A DNA stretch of 64,000 nt, from positions 372,001-436,000 of the forward strand of contig NZ_JACMYC010000001.1 of the NCBI RefSeq assembly GCF_014266025.1, given 5' to 3'. The translations under genes and the position numbers were made by a program. Below, in pieces: positions 60,212-64,000 of the stretch. This stretch comes from Nocardioides deserti. GTDB taxonomy: Bacteria; Actinomycetota; Actinomycetes; Propionibacteriales; Nocardioidaceae. The notes below the pieces were generated by a model. The model did no database searches and was not told where the DNA came from. It was given only the letters and a program-made list of their open reading frames with translations. Each line of letters opens with the position of its first letter. Position 1 is the stretch's first letter.

Positions 60212-60223
60212 TACAGATCTGTA
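60212..60223. promoter_or_regulatory. perfect 12-bp palindrome upstream of the exported EEP/PLD fusion gene
   Basis: TACAGATCTGTA is a perfect palindrome in an AT-richer patch (AATTACAGATCTGTAGTTG) in the 143-bp gap between kshB and the next gene. It is about 96 bp before the start codon and could be a regulator-binding site for it. No matching regulator is identified. Confidence 0.4.
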
Positions 60224-60318
60224 GTTGTCGCGTAAGCGTTGCGTGGGGCTGATGTGACTGATGTGATTCAGCCGCGCCCGTGTCGTGGCGTGCCCGAACC
60301 ATCGTCTGGAGGAGTCGC

Positions 60319-62250
60319 GTGGCAGCCTCGAGCGCGGTCGTGCACGTCCTGCGCCGCACCCTCGCGAGCACCTTTGCGGCCGTCCTCGTCCTCGGGCTCG
60401 CGGTCACGTTGCTGGCCGCCCCGGGCGGTACGCCGGCGGGGCCCCGCCCGGCCGACGTCACGCCGATCGCGCCCGTCGCGGCCGCGCTCCCGAGCGCGAC
60501 GTACCGCACCTTCACGCTGAACGTCTGCCACTGCCTCGGCCCCAAGAAGGCCATGGCCGACGTGCGCCGGGCGCTGGAGCTCGGCGACGCCGGCGGCCTG
60601 CAGGAGTTCTCCCAGCTCGAGGACCGGCAGAACCTCATGAAGCTGCTGCAGGAGAAGGACTGGGGCTGGTACATGCCGATCGGCGCGGGCGTCGCGATCC
60701 CGATCGTGTGGGACCGCCAGCGCTTCCGGCTCATCCAGGGCCGCTCGGTGCGGACCCACGGCCCGCAGAACGGCGTGACCCCCGCCCGCTACATCAACAC
60801 CGTGCGGCTGCGCGAGCTCGCCACCGGCAAGGTGTTCGGCTTCATCAACACCCACACGATCGCCCAGGCCTCGCGCGACGCGCAGCTGACGGACATGGAC
60901 CGCATCCCGCGGCTGCGCAAGCACCTGCGGATGCTGCGGCAGGAGATCAAGCGCCTCGCGGGCACGACCGAGCACGTCTTCGCCGCCGGCGACCTCAACG
61001 TCAACTACCTCGCCGACCGCCGCCGCCGCCTGCCCGGCCTGCCGACCGACACCCTCGGGGACCTCGTCAACTTCGACATGGCGCTGACCGGCTCCCGGGG
61101 GCCGGGCTCGCTGCTCGACTACGCGATGACGCTGCGCAAGGGCAGCGGCTTCGACCGCACCAGTGCGACCGTCGTGCGCGGCTTCAACTCCGACCACGAC
61201 GCCGTCGTGGTCACCTACCGGACCACCGACCTGTTCGCGACCGGCGCCCTGCACAACCGGCCGGTCGGCGGAAGCGGCGCCGACCGCAAGCGGATCGGCG
61301 ACCGGCAGGCACGCGCGGTGATGAACGCCGAGCCCGGTGCCCTCGTCCGGCTCGCGACCACCCGCCTGGACGACCCGACCGTGGGCAACGCCCTGGTCGA
61401 CGCCGCGGCGGAGGGTGTCTCGGTGCAGGTGGTGCTCGGTGCCGGCGCGGGCACGGACGTCGAGCGGCGGCTCGTCGCGGCGATCGGGAGCGACCGCGCC
61501 GCGTCGTCGTGGGTCGTGCGCTGCGAGGGCAGCTGCCTCGGCGGCTCCGGTCGCACCGAGACCAACGTGCTGCTGGTGAGCCGTGCGGGCGGGACCACCG
61601 AGCTGACGATGGTCGGGGCGGGGCAGATGACCAAGGCGGCCCGCCGCCACTGGTCGAGCACCTACGTCTCCTCGGACCCGGAGCTGTACGCCGGCTACGG
61701 CCGGATCTTCACGCGGCTCGCGGCCGACACCACCGACACCACGCGCACCCGCGTCCTCACCTGGGGCCGGTACGTCGCGCAGCTCTACCCGGTGCCGGAC
61801 GTGCCCCGCCGCGACCCGGTCCTGCGCGGGCTCGCCGCGGTCGGCTGCAAGAACGCGAAGGGACTGCGGACCGACGACGGCCGCACCAACGTCCGGGTCG
61901 CGGTGCGGTCCTGGGCCGGTGCCCGCGGCAAGCGGATCGCCGAGCGGCTGGTGACCCTGCGCGACCGCGGCTGCGACGTGGCGGCCGTCCTCGGCCCGAA
62001 CGTGCTGAGCGGCGTCCGCCGCACCCTCCAGCGCGGCGGCGTACCCGTGCGGAGCGCGAAGGTCGGCGGCAACCTCCTGGTGCTCGACGGCCGCTACGGC
62101 AAGCGGGCCGGCGTGCAGAAGGCCTGGGTCGGCGGCCCCGCGTGGTCCGACGGTGCGCTGTCGGGCGACGGCCTGAGCCTGGTGGTCAGCGAGCGCGAGA
62201 CCGTGCGGCAGTACCTCGACGGCTTCAGCCGCGCCTGGAACAACGGCTGA
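60319..62250 (+). CDS. exported endonuclease/exonuclease/phosphatase - degenerate phospholipase D fusion
   Basis: A 643-residue protein from GTG 60319 with GGAGGAG five bases upstream. A signal/anchor helix spans about residues 13-34 (TFAAVLVLGLAVTLLAA). Residues 55-310 form an EEP (DNase I-like) domain: FTLNVCHC, GGLQEFSQLE (catalytic Glu), INTHT, AAGDLNVNYL and the terminal NSDHDAVVV His. The rest resembles two PLD-like repeats, but the expected HxK motifs are replaced (ETNVLLVS, GGNLLVLDG), so that half is probably non-catalytic. It would act outside the cell on nucleic acid or phosphoesters. Confidence 0.7.
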   Translation: MAASSAVVHVLRRTLASTFAAVLVLGLAVTLLAAPGGTPAGPRPADVTPIAPVAAALPSATYRTFTLNVCHCLGPKKAMADVRRALELGDAGGLQEFSQLEDRQNLMKLLQEKDWGWYMPIGAGVAIPIVWDRQRFRLIQGRSVRTHGPQNGVTPARYINTVRLRELATGKVFGFINTHTIAQASRDAQLTDMDRIPRLRKHLRMLRQEIKRLAGTTEHVFAAGDLNVNYLADRRRRLPGLPTDTLGDLVNFDMALTGSRGPGSLLDYAMTLRKGSGFDRTSATVVRGFNSDHDAVVVTYRTTDLFATGALHNRPVGGSGADRKRIGDRQARAVMNAEPGALVRLATTRLDDPTVGNALVDAAAEGVSVQVVLGAGAGTDVERRLVAAIGSDRAASSWVVRCEGSCLGGSGRTETNVLLVSRAGGTTELTMVGAGQMTKAARRHWSSTYVSSDPELYAGYGRIFTRLAADTTDTTRTRVLTWGRYVAQLYPVPDVPRRDPVLRGLAAVGCKNAKGLRTDDGRTNVRVAVRSWAGARGKRIAERLVTLRDRGCDVAAVLGPNVLSGVRRTLQRGGVPVRSAKVGGNLLVLDGRYGKRAGVQKAWVGGPAWSDGALSGDGLSLVVSERETVRQYLDGFSRAWNNG

Positions 62251-62297
62251 CGGTCCCGGTCCACCGTGCGGTCGCGCCGACGGGTCGGCGCGTGACC

Positions 62298-62858
62298 ATG
62301 CAGGTCGGCGCGCCCCGTTGGGGTGGCATGGTCCTCACCTCCCTGCTCCTGGCCGGTCTCCTGCTCGCCGCCTGGCCGCTCACCACCGGCTCGCTGCCGA
62401 CCGCGTCCGGGAGCGGTCGGCGGGCCGACGCCTGGCGGCTGCGGTACGTCGACTCGCGGCCCGGCGAGGTGACCACGGCCGACGTCGCGCGACTGCTGCG
62501 GGCCCACGAGCTGCCGGACGACGAGGTGCGCTTCGTGCTGGCCAAGGCCGACCAGCTGCGCGTCGCGCCGTTCACGCTGTGGATGTGGACCAAGCGGTTC
62601 GACGTGCACGCGCTCGCCGTCGTGCTCGGCGCCGACCTGAGCCACGCCGAGCTCCTGCGCCACCTGGCCGACGGGTCGCTGCCCGACCTCGCGGAGCTGG
62701 AGGTCTTCGCCGTGCTCAACGGCCTCCCGCGCCGGCGACCCGACGTCACCACGCACGCCGAGCCCGCGGCACCCGCCCCGGAGCCGGCCGTCGCGCCTCG
62801 CGCGCCGGGCAGCGGGCTCCGGATCGAGGACCCCGGCACCTGGCCGTACGCCGCCTGA
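62298..62858 (+). CDS. exported or membrane-anchored protein of unknown function
   Basis: A 186-residue protein from ATG 62298 (a GTG six bases earlier is possible), 47 bp after the EEP/PLD gene. A hydrophobic N-terminal helix (MVLTSLLLAGLLLAAWPL, about residues 13-30) precedes a helical soluble region with repeated LRxL-type segments (DVARLLRAHELPDDEVRFVL, SHAELLRHLADG). The C-terminus is Pro/Ala-rich. No family is recognised. It is probably co-transcribed with the fusion gene. Confidence 0.65.
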   Translation: MQVGAPRWGGMVLTSLLLAGLLLAAWPLTTGSLPTASGSGRRADAWRLRYVDSRPGEVTTADVARLLRAHELPDDEVRFVLAKADQLRVAPFTLWMWTKRFDVHALAVVLGADLSHAELLRHLADGSLPDLAELEVFAVLNGLPRRRPDVTTHAEPAAPAPEPAVAPRAPGSGLRIEDPGTWPYAA

Positions 62859-62859
62859 G

Positions 62860-63534
62860 CTACCAGCCCCGCTCGCGCCACTCCGGCAGGTGCGGGCGCT
62901 CGGCGCCGATCGTGGAGTCGTCGCCGTGCCCGGGGTAGAACCAGGTGTCGTCCGGGAGCCGGTCGAAGACCTTGGTGGACACCTCGTCGAGCAGCTGGCG
63001 GAACGCGTCGGCGTCGCCGAACGTGTTGCCCACGCCGCCCGGGAAGAGGCTGTCGCCGGTCCACAGGTGCGGGTGGCCCTCGGGGTCGTCGTACAGCAGC
63101 GCGATCGAGCCGGGGGTGTGCCCGGCCAGGGCGATGACCTCCAGCGAGCAGCGCCCGACGGTGACGGTGTCGCCGTGGCGCAGCGGCCGCGTGACGTCGA
63201 CACCGGTCTGCTCGGTGACGGCGAGGGCGTCGGGCTCCCCGGCGAGCACGCCCGCACCGGTCGCCCGCACGACGTCGGCGAGCGCCCGGTGGTGGTCCCA
63301 GTGCTGGTGGGTCGTGACGACCGAGGCCAGCCCGGCGTCGCCGACCAGCGGGAGCAGGGTGTCGGGCTCGGCCGCCGCGTCCACCAGCAGCTGCTCGCCG
63401 GACGCGCGGCAGGTCAGCAGGTAGCAGTTGTTCGACATCTGCTCGTCGACGGCGACCTTCGCGATCTGCAGGTGCGCGAGCTCGCGCACGTCGGCGGGGC
63501 CGCCGGGTCGCACGGCTCCGGTGTAGTCGTTCAC
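62860..63534 (-). CDS. metallo-beta-lactamase fold hydrolase (glyoxalase II-like)
   Basis: A 224-residue MBL-fold protein from GTG 63534. Metal ligands are THQHWDHHRA (HxHxDH), LAGHTPGSI, TGDSLFPGG and PGHGDDSTIG in the right order and spacing for glyoxalase II-type thioesterases. Its start overlaps the stop of the upstream maleylpyruvate-isomerase-like gene (GTGA). This pairing is common in actinobacteria and suggests a mycothiol thioester or S-conjugate substrate. Confidence 0.88.
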   Translation of the reverse strand: MNDYTGAVRPGGPADVRELAHLQIAKVAVDEQMSNNCYLLTCRASGEQLLVDAAAEPDTLLPLVGDAGLASVVTTHQHWDHHRALADVVRATGAGVLAGEPDALAVTEQTGVDVTRPLRHGDTVTVGRCSLEVIALAGHTPGSIALLYDDPEGHPHLWTGDSLFPGGVGNTFGDADAFRQLLDEVSTKVFDRLPDDTWFYPGHGDDSTIGAERPHLPEWRERGW

Positions 63535-64000
63535 AGTCCCTCGATCCTCGGCAGCACGCCGTCGTCGGTGGTGGGCCCGGTCGTCCCCGGCACGGCAGCC
63601 CGGCCGCTCAGCCACCATCCCAGGTCGGCCGCGGTGCCCCGGACAGTGGTCGCGGCGGTCGTCGCGTCCGCGCCGAGCTCCCAGGCACGACCGGTGTCGG
63701 TGGCCTCCAGCCGCAGCGGCACCGAGGTCGGTCGGCGCGCGACCATCGCCTCGACGAGGGCCAGCGCGAACTGCTCCGACCAGCCGGCCGGCGTCGCGCC
63801 GAGGCCGAGGTCGACGTGGTGCACCTCGACCTCGGACAGGCGCATGGCCGGCACGTCGGTCACCGGCCGCGGGCGGAGCCCCGGGGTGCGGTCGAACGTG
63901 CCGCGCCACCCGTCCTCGGGGAGTGCGGCCACCGCCTCGGCGTACGTCGTGGTGGAGGCGAGGAAGCGGTCCCGCAGCTTCCGGACGTCGATCGCGGCCA
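63531..64000 (-). CDS. maleylpyruvate isomerase (MDMPI) family protein, partial
   Basis: The visible C-terminal part, about 156 residues, runs off the right edge. It contains AIDVRKLRDRF near the edge, then MRLSEVEVHHVDLGLG, where EVxxHxxDLG includes a conserved metal-binding His of the DinB-like MDMPI N-domain. The C-domain follows (VPLRLEATDTGRAWELG, then RGTAADLGWWLSGR). These proteins use mycothiol as cofactor. The start is outside the window. Confidence 0.85.
   Translation of the reverse strand, partial: AAIDVRKLRDRFLASTTTYAEAVAALPEDGWRGTFDRTPGLRPRPVTDVPAMRLSEVEVHHVDLGLGATPAGWSEQFALALVEAMVARRPTSVPLRLEATDTGRAWELGADATTAATTVRGTAADLGWWLSGRAAVPGTTGPTTDDGVLPRIEGL

Overview
The window is very GC-rich and has actinobacterial features: ATGA/GTGA translational coupling, many GTG starts, leaderless promoters, and a mycothiol-dependent maleylpyruvate isomerase-like protein. 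Its content and style suggest a steroid-degrading Nocardioidaceae member (Nocardioides/Pimelobacter-like). That placement is an inference from the sequence; no search was run.

Layout. (1) 1-8.2 kb is ordinary genome: a VanZ-like fragment, a sulfurtransferase, small membrane proteins, a dienelactone hydrolase, a 2H phosphoesterase, a cold-shock protein, a spore-photoproduct-lyase-like radical SAM protein, a DUF480-methyltransferase fusion and a dicarboxylate symporter. (2) 8.2-17.4 kb carries the steroid-ring genes: chsH3-like hydratase and kstD, then divergently hsaG-hsaF, a VOC protein, and the hsaA-hsaD-hsaC-hsaB operon. (3) 17.4-20.8 kb is an insertion relative to the mycobacterial order: SulP transporter with divergent MerR regulator, a second SPL-like radical SAM gene and a 43-residue peptide gene. 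(4) 20.9-36.9 kb is the KstR2-type (HIP, C/D-ring) regulon: fadE33-fadE32-fadE31-fadD3 facing fadE30-ipdF-kstR2-fadA6, then membrane and PHP-domain genes, then ipdC-ipdB-ipdA-echA20 facing two SDR genes. (5) 36.9-38.1 kb is a small cassette: an AbiEi-like/DUF559-like nuclease gene bounded by inverted copies of a 94-bp palindromic repeat. (6) 38.1-53.8 kb carries side-chain genes: fadA5 facing two tandem CYP125-like P450s, ltp3-ltp4-DUF35 facing an LLM oxidoreductase and acyl-CoA ligase, a TetR regulator, and echA19 facing fadD19 plus a nitronate monooxygenase-like gene. (7) 53.8-60.2 kb has a GH6 protein, the fadE27-fadE26 (chsE5/chsE4) pair, and kshA - Cys-rich small protein - kshB. (8) 60.2-64 kb has a secreted EEP/degenerate-PLD fusion, a small exported protein, an MBL hydrolase and a maleylpyruvate-isomerase-like fragment.

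How it works together. The P450s, FadD19, FadE26/27, EchA19/ChsH3 and FadA5 would activate and shorten the sterol side chain. KstD and KshA/KshB open ring B, HsaA-D with HsaB degrade ring A, and HsaF/HsaG finish the C5 fragment. FadD3, FadE30-33, IpdF, IpdC, EchA20, IpdA/B and FadA6 degrade the remaining C/D rings. At least six sites matching the KstR half-site pattern TnnAACnnGTTnnA sit upstream of ring and side-chain genes. A different CAAG...CTTG palindrome sits in front of the KstR2-type genes. kstR itself, hsaE, and chsE1/E2/H1/H2/ltp2 are not in this window.

The most unusual items are the repeat-bounded nuclease cassette (36.9-38.1 kb), the 84-bp near-perfect palindrome at 13.1 kb, the Cys-rich protein between kshA and kshB, and the EEP/PLD fusion.
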